A stretch of 43,630 nt of DNA from NCBI RefSeq assembly GCF_018617875.1, contig NZ_JACSKZ010000008.1:1-43630 (forward strand). The letters are read 5' to 3'. A program made the position numbers and the translations under genes. Numbering within the stretch: the first letter of the stretch is position 1; the number at the start of each line of letters is the position of its first letter. Below are positions 31,231 through 43,379 of the stretch, in pieces. The notes under the pieces were generated by a model, which was not told the DNA's origin, searched no databases, and was given only the letters and a program-made list of their open reading frames with translations. This DNA is from Exiguobacterium algae (GTDB lineage: Bacteria; Bacillota; Bacilli; Exiguobacteriales; Exiguobacteriaceae).

Positions 31231-33255
31231 ATGAATCGTGCAGTGAAAAACACATTAGTTTTCGGTGTGATTTTCCTAGCCTTGATCTTGTTCCTTCAAT
31301 ATTTACAGAATCCGAATAGCCAGAGTGAAACACTCTCTTATTCGAAATTCCTGGAATATGTGGAAGATGATCGGATTGAGACGGCAACCGTACAAGAAAT
31401 CCCGGGGGCGATCTCGATCACAGGCGATCTTTCGGGAGATGAAGACCAGCGTTTTGAAACAAATATTCCGGCCAACGAGGCCGAGTATGCCGAAGTCCTC
31501 TCAAGTCTTCGAGCAAATACGGATATTCAAATCGAGGAAGCTGAGTCAAACAGTAGCTGGTTCAGTATCGTTTTCGCGATTTTACCGTTCATCATCATCT
31601 TCATCTTGTTCTTCTTCTTGTTGAACCAAGCACAAGGTGGCGGCGGTGGCGGTCGTGTCATGAACTTCGGGAAATCGAAGGCGAAACTGTACGACCAGGA
31701 AAAACGTCGTGTCACATTCAAAGATGTGGCGGGAGCAGACGAAGAGAAACAAGAACTCGTCGAGGTTGTCGAATTCTTGAAAGATCCTCGTAAGTTCTCG
31801 AAACTCGGTGCCCGTATTCCAAAAGGGGTCCTACTCGTAGGTCCTCCGGGAACAGGTAAAACGCTATTGGCGCGTGCGGTTGCTGGTGAAGCCGGCGTAC
31901 CGTTCTTCTCGATTTCTGGTTCGGACTTCGTCGAGATGTTCGTCGGGGTCGGGGCGTCGCGTGTTCGTGACTTATTCGAGAACGCGAAAAAGAATGCACC
32001 ATGTATCATCTTCATTGATGAGATTGATGCGGTTGGACGTCAGCGTGGCGCAGGTCTTGGCGGCGGTCACGATGAGCGGGAACAAACGTTGAACCAATTG
32101 CTTGTTGAAATGGATGGATTCAGTGACAACGAAGGGATTATCATGGTTGCGGCGACAAACCGTCCGGATATCCTTGACCCGGCCCTTCTTCGTCCGGGTC
32201 GTTTCGACCGTCAAATCACGGTCGATCGTCCAGATGTGAAAGGTCGCGAAGAAGTCCTTAAAGTCCATGCGCGCAACAAGCCGCTCGACTCGACTGTTGA
32301 CTTGAAATCAATTGCTCAACGCACACCTGGTTTCTCTGGGGCGGATCTTGAAAACCTCTTGAACGAAGCAGCACTTGTTGCTGCCCGTTCGGACCGTGCC
32401 GCGATTTCAGTGGTTGACGTGGAAGAGGCGATTGACCGTGTCATTGCGGGTCCTTCTAAGAAGAGCCGCATCATCTCGGATAAAGAACGCAACATTGTCG
32501 CGTACCATGAAGCGGGTCATACCATTATCGGTCTGGAGCTTGAAAATGCCGATGAAGTACACAAGGTTACGATTGTTCCACGCGGTAACGCAGGTGGATA
32601 CGTCGTCATGCTTCCGAAAGAAGACCGTTACTTCATGACAAAACCGGAGCTTGAAGACAAAATTGTCGGTCTCCTTGGTGGACGCGTCGCAGAGGATGTC
32701 ATCTTCGGTGAAGTATCAACAGGAGCGAGCAATGACTTCCAGCGTGCGACAGGGATTGCTCGGAAAATGGTTATGGACTATGGGATGAGCGACAAACTTG
32801 GACCGCTTCAACTTGGTTCGAACCATGGCGGACAAGTTTTCCTCGGTCGTGATTTCCAGACAGAGCAGAACTATTCAGATGCGATCGCACAAGAGATCGA
32901 TTTGGAAATCCGTGAAATCATTAACCGTTGTTACGCGAAAGCGAAACAAATTCTGACGGAGCGCCGTGAAGACCTCGAGCTCGTTGCGAAAACGTTGCTT
33001 GAAGTCGAAACGCTCGACTCGAAGCAAATTCGTCACCTCATCGAGACGCGTGAGTATCTTCCGCACGAACCGGAAGAGGACACTGTGTCGTCTGTCGATT
33101 CAGATGATGAGATGAAGAAAGACGAGGCGGCCGTTCAACACGGACAAGTCGTTGATCAACCTGAAGCAGTTCAGGAACAACAACCTGATGTGGTCCCGGA
33201 AGGCGATAAACCGGAAGCGACCCCAACAGAACGTCCGAATAATGAATCACGCTAA
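31231..33255 (+). CDS. ftsH: ATP-dependent zinc metalloprotease FtsH
   Basis: A membrane-bound hexameric AAA+ protease for membrane protein quality control and regulator turnover. The 674-residue protein has two transmembrane helices (about 9-26 and 109-133) flanking an external domain, a glycine-rich hinge, the AAA module with Walker A GPPGTGKT (about 204) and Walker [12 protein letters not shown], and the zinc site HEAGH at 426-430. A charged, Pro/Glu/Gln-rich tail of about 50 residues follows the protease domain. AGGAGG lies 6 bases before the ATG at 31231. The 105-base leader holds two small hairpins. Confidence 0.98.
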   Translation: MNRAVKNTLVFGVIFLALILFLQYLQNPNSQSETLSYSKFLEYVEDDRIETATVQEIPGAISITGDLSGDEDQRFETNIPANEAEYAEVLSSLRANTDIQIEEAESNSSWFSIVFAILPFIIIFILFFFLLNQAQGGGGGGRVMNFGKSKAKLYDQEKRRVTFKDVAGADEEKQELVEVVEFLKDPRKFSKLGARIPKGVLLVGPPGTGKTLLARAVAGEAGVPFFSISGSDFVEMFVGVGASRVRDLFENAKKNAPCIIFIDEIDAVGRQRGAGLGGGHDEREQTLNQLLVEMDGFSDNEGIIMVAATNRPDILDPALLRPGRFDRQITVDRPDVKGREEVLKVHARNKPLDSTVDLKSIAQRTPGFSGADLENLLNEAALVAARSDRAAISVVDVEEAIDRVIAGPSKKSRIISDKERNIVAYHEAGHTIIGLELENADEVHKVTIVPRGNAGGYVVMLPKEDRYFMTKPELEDKIVGLLGGRVAEDVIFGEVSTGASNDFQRATGIARKMVMDYGMSDKLGPLQLGSNHGGQVFLGRDFQTEQNYSDAIAQEIDLEIREIINRCYAKAKQILTERREDLELVAKTLLEVETLDSKQIRHLIETREYLPHEPEEDTVSSVDSDDEMKKDEAAVQHGQVVDQPEAVQEQQPDVVPEGDKPEATPTERPNNESR

Positions 33256-33261
33256 ATGAAT

Positions 33262-33297
33262 AAGACGAATGCCCAGACGAGGCATTCGTCTTTTTTC
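33262..33297 (+). terminator. ftsH terminator
   Basis: A perfect 12-bp stem (AAGACGAATGCC with GGCATTCGTCTT), 7-base loop, then T's. A TATAAT at 33302 and a TTGACA at 33323 follow, but neither has a properly spaced partner. Confidence 0.94.
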
Positions 33298-33348
33298 GTG
33301 TTATAATTCGAGCGAACTGTAATTGACAACAAAGTGAGGAACTTTATC

Positions 33349-34113
33349 ATGATTTTAGTGATTGATGTTGGGAATACGAATATTGTACTCGGGATGTATG
33401 AGGGTGAAACACTCGTTCACCATTGGCGCATCTCGACAGATCGCACCAAGACAACCGATGAGTACGGTATGCTCGTAAAATCGTTATTTGATCATTCGGA
33501 CGTGTCGTTTGATCAAGTGGACGGAGTGATCTTATCTTCAGTCGTTCCACCGGTGATTTTTCCGCTTGAACAAATGTCGCAGCGGTATTTCAATGTTCGA
33601 CCGATTGTCGTGGGTCCAGGTGTGAAAACGGGGCTTGATATTCATGTGGAAAATCCGCGTGAAGTAGGAGCAGACCGAATCGTGAATGCGGTCGCAGGGA
33701 TTGCGAAATATGATGGACCGCTCATCATCGTAGATTTCGGTACCGCGACGACTTATTGTTATATCGATGAAAAACGACGCTACCATGGCGGGATTATTTC
33801 ACCGGGGATCATGATCTCAGTTGAAGCGCTGTATCAACGTGCGGCAAAACTACCACGAATTGAACTTGCGACACCGCCGACAGTTGTGGGTAAAAATACA
33901 ATCCAGGCGATGCAGTCAGGGACGTACTATGGATACGTTGCCCAGGTCGACGGGATTGTCAACCGGATGAAGCGGGAAGTCGGAGAAGCGACGGTCATCG
34001 CGACCGGTGGACTCGCGCGCTTGATCAGTGAACACGCTGAGACGATTGACCATGTTGATTCGTTCTTGACGCTCGAAGGGCTACGCCTAATCTATGAGCG
34101 CAATCAAAAGTAA
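33349..34113 (+). CDS. coaX: Type III pantothenate kinase
   Basis: First step of CoA synthesis, phosphorylating pantothenate; type III enzymes are not feedback-inhibited by CoA. The 254-residue ASKHA-fold protein has the phosphate motif [29 protein letters not shown], and [15 protein letters not shown] with the catalytic aspartate. The ATG at 33349 has GAGG 9 bases upstream; a GTG five codons earlier is less likely. hslO follows 26 bases later without a visible terminator. Confidence 0.95.
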   Translation: MILVIDVGNTNIVLGMYEGETLVHHWRISTDRTKTTDEYGMLVKSLFDHSDVSFDQVDGVILSSVVPPVIFPLEQMSQRYFNVRPIVVGPGVKTGLDIHVENPREVGADRIVNAVAGIAKYDGPLIIVDFGTATTYCYIDEKRRYHGGIISPGIMISVEALYQRAAKLPRIELATPPTVVGKNTIQAMQSGTYYGYVAQVDGIVNRMKREVGEATVIATGGLARLISEHAETIDHVDSFLTLEGLRLIYERNQK

Positions 34114-34139
34114 ACATTTATTTAAAGGAGTTATGAAAT

Positions 34140-35066
34140 ATGATTCAACCAGAACAACAAGCATTACTTGATCAAATGAAAGAGGATTATCTCGTTCGCG
34201 CACTAGGCTTCAACGGCGAAGTCCGTGCCTTTGCTGCCCGTACGACGAAAACGATTTTTGAAACACAGCTCCGTCACCAAACAACACCGGTCGCATCCGC
34301 TGCACTCGGTCGCACGATGACAATCGGCTCAATGATTGGTGCGATGCAAAAAGGTGCCGCACGTGTCACATTGAAAGTTGAAGGCGATGGTCCGATCGGA
34401 AAAATTATCGTCGATGCCGATACAGCTGGCGATGTTCGTGGTTACGTGTCTTACCCACGAGTTGATGGCGGCACGTTCGTGAACGAACAAGGATTGACGA
34501 AGTTGAAAGTTGGAGATGCAGTAGGTAAAGGGACGATCTCAGTTATTAAGGATTTAGGCCTGAAGGATTATGTGGGCGGATCTTCGGAAATTCAAACAGG
34601 TGAGATCAGTGAAGACTTCACTTATTATTTCGCAACATCTGAACAAGTGCCGTCAGTCGTAGGTGCGGGGGTACTGGTATTGCCGGAAGACGAATCAATC
34701 CTTGCTGCAGGCGGGATTATCGTTCAATTGCTTCCAAACGCATCTGAAGAGACGGTCCAGGCTTTGGAGAAGGCGCTTCAAACCTTCCCGCCGGTATCGG
34801 TATTGATTGGTGAGGAGAAGACGCCTGAAGAAATGTTGGGACTGCTTCTTGGTGATTCGTTGGACGTACTAGACCGCAACCCAATCCAATTTAACTGCAC
34901 ATGTAGCCGTGAACGGATGGAAAACGCGATCATCGGACTTGGAAAAGAAGAAATTCGTCAAATGATTGAAGAAGATGGTGGAGCCGAAGCGGTTTGTCAC
35001 TTCTGTGGAGAAAAGTATCATTTCACGGCCGATCAATTGGAGACAATGAAACAACAGGCACAATAA
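34140..35066 (+). CDS. hslO: Hsp33 redox-regulated chaperonin
   Basis: A holdase chaperone switched on by oxidation and unfolding. The 308-residue protein ends in the zinc-redox domain with four cysteines, Cys253 and Cys255 (CTC) and Cys286 and Cys289 (CHFC). The core begins DYLVRALGFNGEVRAFAARTT. The N-terminus is about 14 residues longer than in B. subtilis; AAAGGAG before the ATG at 34140 supports this start, whereas the in-frame ATG at 34176 has no ribosome site. The secreted foldase-like gene yacD, next in B. subtilis, is absent. Confidence 0.95.
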   Translation: MIQPEQQALLDQMKEDYLVRALGFNGEVRAFAARTTKTIFETQLRHQTTPVASAALGRTMTIGSMIGAMQKGAARVTLKVEGDGPIGKIIVDADTAGDVRGYVSYPRVDGGTFVNEQGLTKLKVGDAVGKGTISVIKDLGLKDYVGGSSEIQTGEISEDFTYYFATSEQVPSVVGAGVLVLPEDESILAAGGIIVQLLPNASEETVQALEKALQTFPPVSVLIGEEKTPEEMLGLLLGDSLDVLDRNPIQFNCTCSRERMENAIIGLGKEEIRQMIEEDGGAEAVCHFCGEKYHFTADQLETMKQQAQ

Positions 35067-35082
35067 TCGGCAACGTTCCAAA

Positions 35083-35112
35083 TTGCATATTTTCAATTCG
35101 ATAGGGTATGAT
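35083..35112 (+). promoter_or_regulatory. cysK promoter
   Basis: TTGCAT and TATGAT with 18-base spacing. The tandem TCGGAATAG/TCGGAATTA lies just downstream, in the expected 5' leader. Confidence 0.65.
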
Positions 35113-35153
35113 AACAATATCGGAATAGTCGGAATTATGGAGGAGGAAATGTT

Positions 35154-36107
35154 ATGCATATTGTGAATTCGGTGACAGATTTAATCGGTAAAACGCCGAT
35201 TGTGAAATTGAACGGAATGACTGGACCGGAAGATGCGTCTGTTTATTTGAAACTGGAGTATATGAACCCGGGGTCAAGCGTTAAGGACCGGATTGCGCTA
35301 GCCATGATTGAGGCGGCGGAAAAAGAAGGTGTCTTGAAGCCGGGTGACACGATCATTGAACCGACAAGTGGAAACACGGGAATCGGTCTTGCGATGGTCA
35401 GTGCGGCAAAAGGATATAAAGCCGTTCTTGTCATGCCGGAGACGATGAGCATGGAACGACGTAACCTGCTCCGTGGTTACGGTGCGGAACTGATTTTGAC
35501 ACCGGGGCCTGAGGGAATGGGCGGTGCGATTCGTCGCGCAACAGAAGAAGCTGAAAAAAATGGCTACTTCTTGCCGCAACAGTTCAATAACGCAGCCAAC
35601 CCGAATGTGCACGAGATGACGACGGGGCCGGAAATCGTAGAAGCATTTGAAGAGGCTGGCCTGCAAGTCGATGCGTTGATTGCCGGAGTCGGTACAGGCG
35701 GTACGATTACAGGTGCCGGAAAAGTGTTGAAAAACAAATATCCTGACGTGAAGATTTTGGCGGTGGAGCCAGTTGATTCACCGGTCCTTTCAGGTGGGAA
35801 GCCGGGTCCACATAAAATTCAAGGGATTGGTGCCGGTTTCGTTCCGTCGATTCTGGACACAGAGATTTATGAAGGTGTCATTCAAATCACGACTGAACAA
35901 GCGTTTGAACATGCCCGGAAAGCGGCTCGGACGAACGGGGTGCTTGGTGGAATTTCATCTGGTGCAGCCATCGCTGCCGCATTAGATACAGCAAAACGAC
36001 TTGGTAAAGGGAAAAATGTAGTGGCGATTATTCCTTCCAATGGGGAACGCTACCTCAGCACACCGCTTTACCAATTTGATGAAGAAGCGAACGAAAGTCG
36101 CGTCTAA
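35154..36107 (+). CDS. cysK: Cysteine synthase A (O-acetylserine thiol-lyase)
   Basis: Makes cysteine from O-acetylserine and sulfide. The 317-residue fold-type II PLP enzyme has the Schiff-base lysine at Lys44 ([16 protein letters not shown]), the substrate loop [13 protein letters not shown], and the phosphate-binding glycine loop [21 protein letters not shown] precedes the ATG at 35154. In B. subtilis CysK also controls the repressor CymR; no cymR is in the window. A strong hairpin terminator follows. Confidence 0.96.
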   Translation: MHIVNSVTDLIGKTPIVKLNGMTGPEDASVYLKLEYMNPGSSVKDRIALAMIEAAEKEGVLKPGDTIIEPTSGNTGIGLAMVSAAKGYKAVLVMPETMSMERRNLLRGYGAELILTPGPEGMGGAIRRATEEAEKNGYFLPQQFNNAANPNVHEMTTGPEIVEAFEEAGLQVDALIAGVGTGGTITGAGKVLKNKYPDVKILAVEPVDSPVLSGGKPGPHKIQGIGAGFVPSILDTEIYEGVIQITTEQAFEHARKAARTNGVLGGISSGAAIAAALDTAKRLGKGKNVVAIIPSNGERYLSTPLYQFDEEANESRV

Positions 36108-36115
36108 CAATTTCA

Positions 36116-36156
36116 GGCAGGGTTCGGAAGACAATCTCTTTCGAATCCTGTCTTTT
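36116..36156 (+). terminator. cysK terminator
   Basis: A 15-bp stem (GGCAGGGTTCGGAAG with CTTTCGAATCCTGTC, three wobbles), loop ACAATCT, then TTTT. Confidence 0.9.
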
Positions 36157-36202
36157 CTTGTGTACAATTAGAGGCATGAATGAAAAAACGGAGGAATGGA
36201 AT

Positions 36203-37582
36203 TTGAGATCGACAGCGTTTAGAACGAAGCGGATGACGAAACAAAAAATGTATGAGACCTATATGACGTTAACAGCAGATCAATCCCATTATGCGTGGTT
36301 GGAGAGTGGACGCGCGGGGCGTTACACGATCGCCGGGATCGAACCGTTTGGTCGTTTACATGTCAAAGACGGCATCGGAACTCTTCAAGTCAATGGACAT
36401 ACTGAGACAATCAAAGGCGAGCCGCTCGATATTTTGAGTGAGGTCCGCTCCCGTTATCAAGCGACACGGCCTGAAGGAGCACCGCCGTTCTTTGGTGGAA
36501 TGATCGGTTATGTGAGTTATGACGTAGCACGTACGATTGAACGATTGCCGAGTGAGGCGATCGATGATTTAGAGACGCCGGATCTTTCATTTCTTCTGTT
36601 CGATGAAGTGGCCGTGTTCGACGAACGTGATGAGTTGTTGTATGTCATGGTGACGTCCGACCAGGATGCTGAACGAAAAGCGGATCGTCTCGCTGCGATG
36701 TGGAGTCTTGAAACGCACTATTCCTTTAAACCGGATCAAGAGATTGCCTTAGAACGTACGCGTTCTCTTTCGGAAGAGGCATTTGTTGAGGCGGTAAAAC
36801 GCATTCAAGACTATATCGTAGAAGGTGATGTCTTCCAGGTGAACTTGAGTGTACGTCAATCAGAACCGCTTCAAGCTGACCCGCGCCGTGTATACGACAC
36901 GTTGCGCCAGGTAAACCCTTCTCCGTACATGGGATATTTCGTTGATGACTTCTTGACGATGGTGTCTGCATCACCGGAACTATTGATTGAAAAGCACGGC
37001 GATGAAATTTCAACCCGCCCGATTGCCGGAACGCGTCCGCGCGGTAAAGATGACGCGGAGGACCTGGAACTGGCCAATACGTTGCTCGACAACGAAAAGG
37101 AACGAGCCGAACATGTCATGCTCGTAGATTTGGAGCGGAACGATTTGGGGAAAGTGGCGGCGTACGGAACGGTGCATGTCGATGAATTAATGGTCATTGA
37201 AAAATATTCACACGTGCAGCATATCGTGTCGAATGTTAAAGGGAAAATTCGGGACGGTGTGACAGGAGCGGAAGCCCTTGGAGCGATGTTCCCGGGAGGT
37301 ACGATTACAGGGGCTCCGAAAATCCGGACAATGGAAATCATTGAAGAGTTAGAGCCGGTTCGTCGAGGTTTATATACAGGGTCCTACGGCTGGATGAGTT
37401 GGGACGATGACCTCGTGTTCAATATCACCATCCGTACGATGGTTGTCAAAGACGGCTTGGCCCACGTCCAAGCGGGAGCAGGAATCGTGATTGACTCAGA
37501 CCCCGTCGCTGAATATAAAGAGTCGTTATCGAAAGCGAAGGCGCTATGGACGGCGAAGAAAATGACGGAGGCAAAATCATGA
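36203..37582 (+). CDS. pabB: Aminodeoxychorismate synthase component I
   Basis: With PabA converts chorismate and glutamine to aminodeoxychorismate, the first committed step to p-aminobenzoate. The 459-residue chorismate-binding enzyme has the N-terminal region ([17 protein letters not shown]) and the catalytic C-terminal domain with [33 protein letters not shown] and [20 protein letters not shown]. The TTG at 36203 has GGAGG 8 bases upstream and is the best-supported start; an ATG at 36176 in the same frame would add nine residues but has a poorly spaced site. This opens the folate operon; no convincing promoter was found beyond a TACAAT at 36163. Confidence 0.93.
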   Translation: MRSTAFRTKRMTKQKMYETYMTLTADQSHYAWLESGRAGRYTIAGIEPFGRLHVKDGIGTLQVNGHTETIKGEPLDILSEVRSRYQATRPEGAPPFFGGMIGYVSYDVARTIERLPSEAIDDLETPDLSFLLFDEVAVFDERDELLYVMVTSDQDAERKADRLAAMWSLETHYSFKPDQEIALERTRSLSEEAFVEAVKRIQDYIVEGDVFQVNLSVRQSEPLQADPRRVYDTLRQVNPSPYMGYFVDDFLTMVSASPELLIEKHGDEISTRPIAGTRPRGKDDAEDLELANTLLDNEKERAEHVMLVDLERNDLGKVAAYGTVHVDELMVIEKYSHVQHIVSNVKGKIRDGVTGAEALGAMFPGGTITGAPKIRTMEIIEELEPVRRGLYTGSYGWMSWDDDLVFNITIRTMVVKDGLAHVQAGAGIVIDSDPVAEYKESLSKAKALWTAKKMTEAKS

Positions 37583-38163
37583 TTGTACTGATTGATAACT
37601 ATGACTCATTTACTTACAACTTAGTTCAATACTTTGGCGAACTCGGTCAGGAGCTTGTCGTCTTTCGGAACGATGAAGTGACGGTTCAGGAGATCGAAGC
37701 ATTACAACCTAGTTATCTGGTGATTTCGCCCGGACCCTGTACGCCTAATGAAGCGGGCATCAGCATCGAAGCGATTCAGTCGTTTGCGGGCCGTGTCCCA
37801 ATTTTAGGCGTATGTCTCGGACACCAGGCGATCGCTCAAGCGTTTGGAGGAGAAGTCGTCCATGCGGATCGGTTAATGCATGGAAAAACCTCCCCGATTT
37901 CTCATGATGGGAAGACGCTATTCAAAGGCGTGCCTCAACAAACCATCGTGACGCGCTATCATTCTTTAGCGGTGGAACGTGAGTCATTACCGGAATGTTT
38001 AGAAGTGACGGCTGAAACGAAGGAAGGGGAACTGATGGCGCTACGCCATAAAACCCTTCCGATTGAAGGGGTGCAGTATCATCCGGAAGCCATCTTAACT
38101 GAACATGGGAAGGAAATGATTCGCAACTTTATCGAGGAGTATCGTCATGTGGTATTGGCATAA
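37579..38163 (+). CDS. pabA: Aminodeoxychorismate/anthranilate synthase component II
   Basis: Glutamine amidotransferase subunit of 194 residues, supplying ammonia to PabB. Class I triad motifs are visible: nucleophile Cys79 in [15 protein letters not shown], and His and Glu in [12 protein letters not shown]. In Bacillus this protein is shared with TrpE for anthranilate; whether that holds here depends on a separate trpG elsewhere. The ATG overlaps the pabB stop as ATGA with GGAGG 7 bases upstream. It overlaps pabC by 17 bases. Confidence 0.95.
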   Translation: MIVLIDNYDSFTYNLVQYFGELGQELVVFRNDEVTVQEIEALQPSYLVISPGPCTPNEAGISIEAIQSFAGRVPILGVCLGHQAIAQAFGGEVVHADRLMHGKTSPISHDGKTLFKGVPQQTIVTRYHSLAVERESLPECLEVTAETKEGELMALRHKTLPIEGVQYHPEAILTEHGKEMIRNFIEEYRHVVLA

Positions 38164-38980
38164 CGGCGAACTGGTGAGACCGGATGAGGCGAATGTTTCC
38201 ATTGAAGATCACGGTTTTTTATATGGGATGGGATTGTTTGAGACGTTTCGGACGTATGAGTTTACCCCTTTCTTATTTGATCTCCACTGGGAGCGTCTGG
38301 TCAAAAGTATGAATGAACTATGGATTGACTTCCCTTATACGAAAGAGCAAATCGAAGAAGCGATTCAAATGGTCGGTCGTAAAAACAATGCTTCGAATCT
38401 CTATATTCGGCTCAATGTGTCGGCAGGGGTTGCACCGCTCGGGCTATATGAAGGTCGTTATAGCCAACCGAACGTGTCGCTGATCGTCAAAACACTTCCG
38501 GACACGTTTGTTCCCCAGGAAAAACGATTGGAACCTATTCCATTCCCGAGAAGTCGGCCGGAAGCTTCGTTTCGGTTAAAGTCTCATCACTACATGAACA
38601 ATATCCTCGGGAAACGGGTATTGCAGGACCGGCAAGCGGAAGGGCTTTTCGCCGATGAAGAGGGTCATGTGGTGGAAGGGCTCGTATCAAATGTCTTTTG
38701 GGTAGATGCGAATGGTCAACTCTGTACAACGCCACTTTCGAGCGGTGCCTTGGCGGGCGTGACCCGGCAGTGGATGCTGAAAACGTTCGACGTCATTGAG
38801 CGGACGGTCACGTTTGAAGAATTGGAAGAGGCATCGGAGATTTGGATGACGAATTCGATTCAGCAAATTGCCCCCGTAACGCATTACGCGAACCGGCTGT
38901 ACCCGGGCAAACAAGGCGAACGATTCAAGGCGTGCTGGTCAATGTTGATGCACGCGATTCGACAGGAGGATGGAGTATGA
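38147..38980 (+). CDS. pabC: Aminodeoxychorismate lyase
   Basis: A fold-type IV PLP enzyme of 277 residues that splits aminodeoxychorismate into p-aminobenzoate and pyruvate. The family start is [36 protein letters not shown]; the PLP lysine is in [16 protein letters not shown], and the phosphate-binding region is [10 protein letters not shown]...[10 protein letters not shown]. The closely related D-amino-acid and branched-chain aminotransferases are alternatives, but the operon position supports PabC. GAGGAG precedes the ATG, which lies inside the pabA end. Confidence 0.93.
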   Translation: MWYWHNGELVRPDEANVSIEDHGFLYGMGLFETFRTYEFTPFLFDLHWERLVKSMNELWIDFPYTKEQIEEAIQMVGRKNNASNLYIRLNVSAGVAPLGLYEGRYSQPNVSLIVKTLPDTFVPQEKRLEPIPFPRSRPEASFRLKSHHYMNNILGKRVLQDRQAEGLFADEEGHVVEGLVSNVFWVDANGQLCTTPLSSGALAGVTRQWMLKTFDVIERTVTFEELEEASEIWMTNSIQQIAPVTHYANRLYPGKQGERFKACWSMLMHAIRQEDGV

Positions 38981-39762
38981 CGAAAATTATGGGGATCTTA
39001 AATGTGACACCGGATTCCTTTTCCGATGGCGGCCGATACACAGCTGTCGAACAAGCGGTGGAACACGCGAGACAATTAGTAGCGGATGGAGCCGAAGCGA
39101 TTGATGTCGGCGGGGAATCGACAAGACCCGGAGCAAAAACCGTGTCGGCTGAAGAAGAAATCGATCGCGTTGTACCGGTCATTCGAGAGTTGAGACGGAA
39201 AATCGAGATACCGATTTCAATCGATACGTATAAACCGGAAGTGGCGAAAGCGGCAATCGAAGCGGGTGCGAACATCATCAATGATGTCTGGGGATCGAAA
39301 TGGGGAGATCGCTCCATGGCCCATGTCGCAAAAGAATTTGGTGTACCGATCATTCTGATGCATAACCGGGAAAAGCGTGAGTATACCGACTTCATCGAAG
39401 AAGTCGTGAATGACTTGCGAGATTCTATTAAAATTGCGCATGAAGCAGGAGTTCAGGACGACCGCATCTGGTTAGATCCGGGTATCGGGTTCGCAAAAGA
39501 CTATGATCACAATATGGAGCTGATGAATCAACTCGAAGTCGTGACGAATCTAGGCTACCCGGTGTTGTTGGGGACGTCCCGTAAATCCTTTATTGGACAA
39601 ACGCTCGACTTACCGACAGAGGAGCGGGTAGAAGGAACAATTGCGACGACGTGTCTTGGGATTGTAAAAGGTTGTGAGTGGATTCGGGTTCACGATGTAA
39701 AAGAAAACGTGCGGGCCGCTCGCATGATGGACGCCATGTTAGGAGGCGGGAAGCGTGGATAA
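38977..39762 (+). CDS. folP: Dihydropteroate synthase
   Basis: Joins p-aminobenzoate to hydroxymethyl-dihydropterin pyrophosphate; the target of sulfonamides. The 261-residue TIM barrel has MGILNVTPDSFSDGGRY, VGGESTRPGAKTVSAEEEIDRVVPVI, ISIDTYKPEVAKAAIEAGANIINDVWG and LLGTSRKSFIG. The ATG overlaps the pabC stop as ATGA; AGGAGG precedes it. The longer frame from 38842 is a shadow of pabC. It ends 8 bases into folB. Confidence 0.96.
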   Translation: MTKIMGILNVTPDSFSDGGRYTAVEQAVEHARQLVADGAEAIDVGGESTRPGAKTVSAEEEIDRVVPVIRELRRKIEIPISIDTYKPEVAKAAIEAGANIINDVWGSKWGDRSMAHVAKEFGVPIILMHNREKREYTDFIEEVVNDLRDSIKIAHEAGVQDDRIWLDPGIGFAKDYDHNMELMNQLEVVTNLGYPVLLGTSRKSFIGQTLDLPTEERVEGTIATTCLGIVKGCEWIRVHDVKENVRAARMMDAMLGGGKRG

Positions 39763-40120
39763 AATATACGTGAATGGGATGCGTTTTTACGGATACCATG
39801 GAGTTTTTGAAGAGGAAAATCGTCTCGGGCAACGTTTCAACATTGATTTGGTGTGTGAAATGGACTTGGCGCCTGCGGGTCAGACGGATAATTTGGATTA
39901 TGGTGTGAGTTATGCGGGGTTGTATCAATTAACAGAAGAGATTGTGACAGGAGAACCGGTCAATTTGTTAGAGACACTTGGAGAACGTATTGCATCGGCT
40001 GTTTTGGCGCACAGTGAGTTGATTCAAAGTGTGACAGTCAAAGTCATCAAACCCGATCCGCCGATTCCGGGACACTATGACTCGGTCGCGATTGAGATGA
40101 CAAGGAGACGAGCGCAATGA
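39755..40120 (+). CDS. folB: Dihydroneopterin aldolase
   Basis: Cuts dihydroneopterin to hydroxymethyl-dihydropterin and glycolaldehyde. The 121-residue T-fold protein shows GMRFYGYHGVFEEENRLGQRFNIDLVCEMDL, LDYGVSYAGLYQ and a catalytic-region VKVIKPDPPIPGHYDSVAIEM. The GTG start at 39755 has AGGAGG 8 bases upstream and overlaps folP. It overlaps folK by four bases. Confidence 0.95.
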   Translation: MDKIYVNGMRFYGYHGVFEEENRLGQRFNIDLVCEMDLAPAGQTDNLDYGVSYAGLYQLTEEIVTGEPVNLLETLGERIASAVLAHSELIQSVTVKVIKPDPPIPGHYDSVAIEMTRRRAQ

Positions 40121-40611
40121 TCTATGTAGCACTTGGGGCCAATATCGGCGAACGGGCAAAACAATTGCTGGAAGCCATTCAAGCTATGGAGAAGGCGGGA
40201 CTGCACATTACGAAACAGTCTTCCGTATATGAAACGGCCCCGGTTGGGTTCGTAGACCAGCCTTCATTTTACAACATGGTCGTTGAAGTGGAGACGACGC
40301 TTTCTGCTGATGTGGTTTTGGAATACCTGCAGCGAATCGAGTTGAAGTTGGGGAGGGAACGTTTGTTTAAAAACGGACCGCGGACAATCGACCTTGACAT
40401 CCTGTTGTTTAACGGGGAAGATATACAATCGAAGCACTTAACCGTACCACATCCTAGAATGCATGAACGTGCTTTTGTGCTCGCCCCGCTCGAGGAGATT
40501 GCTCCTGACGTCGAGGTGAAAGGAATGACGATCAGACAGCTGTTCATGAATCTGCCGGATGCAGATCGTCAAGATGTTGTACGATTACAGACACTTGTGA
40601 ACTTGGTTTAA
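40117..40611 (+). CDS. folK: HPPK, 2-amino-4-hydroxy-6-hydroxymethyldihydropteridine pyrophosphokinase
   Basis: Pyrophosphorylates the pterin before FolP. The 164-residue protein has the family signatures VALGANIGERAKQLLEAI, SSVYETAPVGFVDQPSFYNMV, and GPRTIDLDILLFNGEDI followed by VPHPRMHERAFVLAPLEEIAPD. The start overlaps folB as ATGA. The small helix-turn-helix gene yazB, which lies next in B. subtilis, is absent, and dusB follows directly. Confidence 0.95.
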   Translation: MIYVALGANIGERAKQLLEAIQAMEKAGLHITKQSSVYETAPVGFVDQPSFYNMVVEVETTLSADVVLEYLQRIELKLGRERLFKNGPRTIDLDILLFNGEDIQSKHLTVPHPRMHERAFVLAPLEEIAPDVEVKGMTIRQLFMNLPDADRQDVVRLQTLVNLV

Positions 40612-40633
40612 CGTGAGTAAAGGAAGTGGAGTC

Positions 40634-41629
40634 GTGACAGGCTTTAAAATTGGGAATGTGGATATAAAAAATCGGGCCGTCCTCGCTCCGATGGCTGGTG
40701 TAACGAACCCGGCCTTTCGATTGATTGCGAAAGAGTTTGGCGCCGGACTGGTATGTGCCGAAATGGTAAGCGACAAGGGAATTTTGCTCGAAAATGCTCG
40801 GACGATGCGAATGCTCTACGTAGATGAACGGGAGAAACCGCTTAGCCTGCAAATTTTTGGAGGTTCAAAAGATACACTTGTCCAAGCGGCACAATATGTC
40901 GATCAACATACAAATGCGGACATCATCGATATTAATATGGGATGTCCGGTTCCGAAAGTCACCAAGTGTGACGCCGGTGCGAAGTGGTTGCTTGACCCTG
41001 ATAAAGTGTATGAGATGGTTAATGCCGTCACGGATGTCGTTGAGAAGCCTGTATCTGTGAAAATGCGTCTCGGTTGGGATGATGAGCACATTTTCATCCT
41101 GGATAACGTAAGGGCGGCGCAGTCTGGCGGAGCGGCGGCAATCGCCATCCATGGCCGGACTCGCTCGCAACAATACGAAGGCGTCGCCAATTGGGATTGG
41201 ATTGGAGAAGCGAAAAAAATTGCGACTGTTCCGATTATCGGGAACGGAGATATCTCTACTCCCCAAGAAGCAAAACATGCGATTGATCATTATGGGGTGG
41301 ATGCTGTCATGATTGGCCGGGCGGCGCTCGGTAACCCGTGGATGCTTTATCAAACGGTGCAGTATCTGGAAACGGGCGAACTTCCGCCGGAACCTCAGGC
41401 ACGTGAGAAAATCGATATTTGTATGCTTCACCTTGACCGGTTGAGCGCAATTAAAGGTGAACGGACGGCGGTTCGTGAGATGCGTCAGCATGCGGCCTGG
41501 TATTTGAAAGGTTTGAAGGGCAGCGGTCCGATTCGTAAAGAAATTAATGAAGCGGAATCTCGGGAAGCGTTCGCGAGTATTTTATATCGGTTTGTTGAAC
41601 AAATTGAACGACAACTATTAGAAGTGTGA
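40634..41629 (+). CDS. dusB: tRNA-dihydrouridine synthase B
   Basis: An FMN enzyme that reduces uridines in the tRNA D-loop. The 331-residue protein has LAPMAGVTNPAFRLIAKEFGAGLVCAEMVSDKG, the DINMGCPVPKVTKCDAGAKWL motif with the catalytic Cys (MGCP), IHGRTRSQQYEG and VMIGRAALGNPWM. The GTG at 40634 has AAAGGAA 9-10 bases upstream and matches family N-termini; the GTG at 40613 has no ribosome site. It is the last gene of the folate operon, as in Bacillus. Confidence 0.94.
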   Translation: MTGFKIGNVDIKNRAVLAPMAGVTNPAFRLIAKEFGAGLVCAEMVSDKGILLENARTMRMLYVDEREKPLSLQIFGGSKDTLVQAAQYVDQHTNADIIDINMGCPVPKVTKCDAGAKWLLDPDKVYEMVNAVTDVVEKPVSVKMRLGWDDEHIFILDNVRAAQSGGAAAIAIHGRTRSQQYEGVANWDWIGEAKKIATVPIIGNGDISTPQEAKHAIDHYGVDAVMIGRAALGNPWMLYQTVQYLETGELPPEPQAREKIDICMLHLDRLSAIKGERTAVREMRQHAAWYLKGLKGSGPIRKEINEAESREAFASILYRFVEQIERQLLEV

Positions 41630-41648
41630 ACTAGTGAAAATAAGGGAT

Positions 41649-43268
<1,620 letters not shown>

Positions 43269-43276
43269 AACCAAGT

Positions 43277-43308
43277 CTGGTCACCGTTATGGTGGCCAGT
43301 TTTGTTTT
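43277..43308 (+). terminator. lysS terminator
   Basis: CTGGTCACC pairs with GGTGGCCAG (one wobble), loop GTTAT, then TTTTGTTTT. Confidence 0.9.
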
Positions 43309-43341
43309 ATGATTCGTACCATCTATTGAAAGAATAGTTGC

Positions 43342-43373
43342 TTTCAAAAGTTCTTTTGAAAAAACTTTTGAAA
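43342..43373 (+). repeat. Three copies of a 9-bp repeat upstream of rrn P1
   Basis: CTTTTGAAA occurs at 43353-43361 and 43365-43373, 12 bases apart, and inverted (TTTCAAAAG) at 43342-43350. The AT-rich block ends 6 bases before the P1 -35 and may act as an UP element or protein site. Confidence 0.6.
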
Positions 43374-43379
43374 TTACTC

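Noticed and set aside
33302-33328. Promoter for coaX from TATAAT at 33302 and TTGACA at 33323
   Set aside because: The elements are in the wrong order and neither has a partner at a valid spacing.
38959-38965. TTCGACA near the pabC-folP junction as a 0A box
   Set aside because: It is in the pabC coding region with no promoter nearby; most likely chance.
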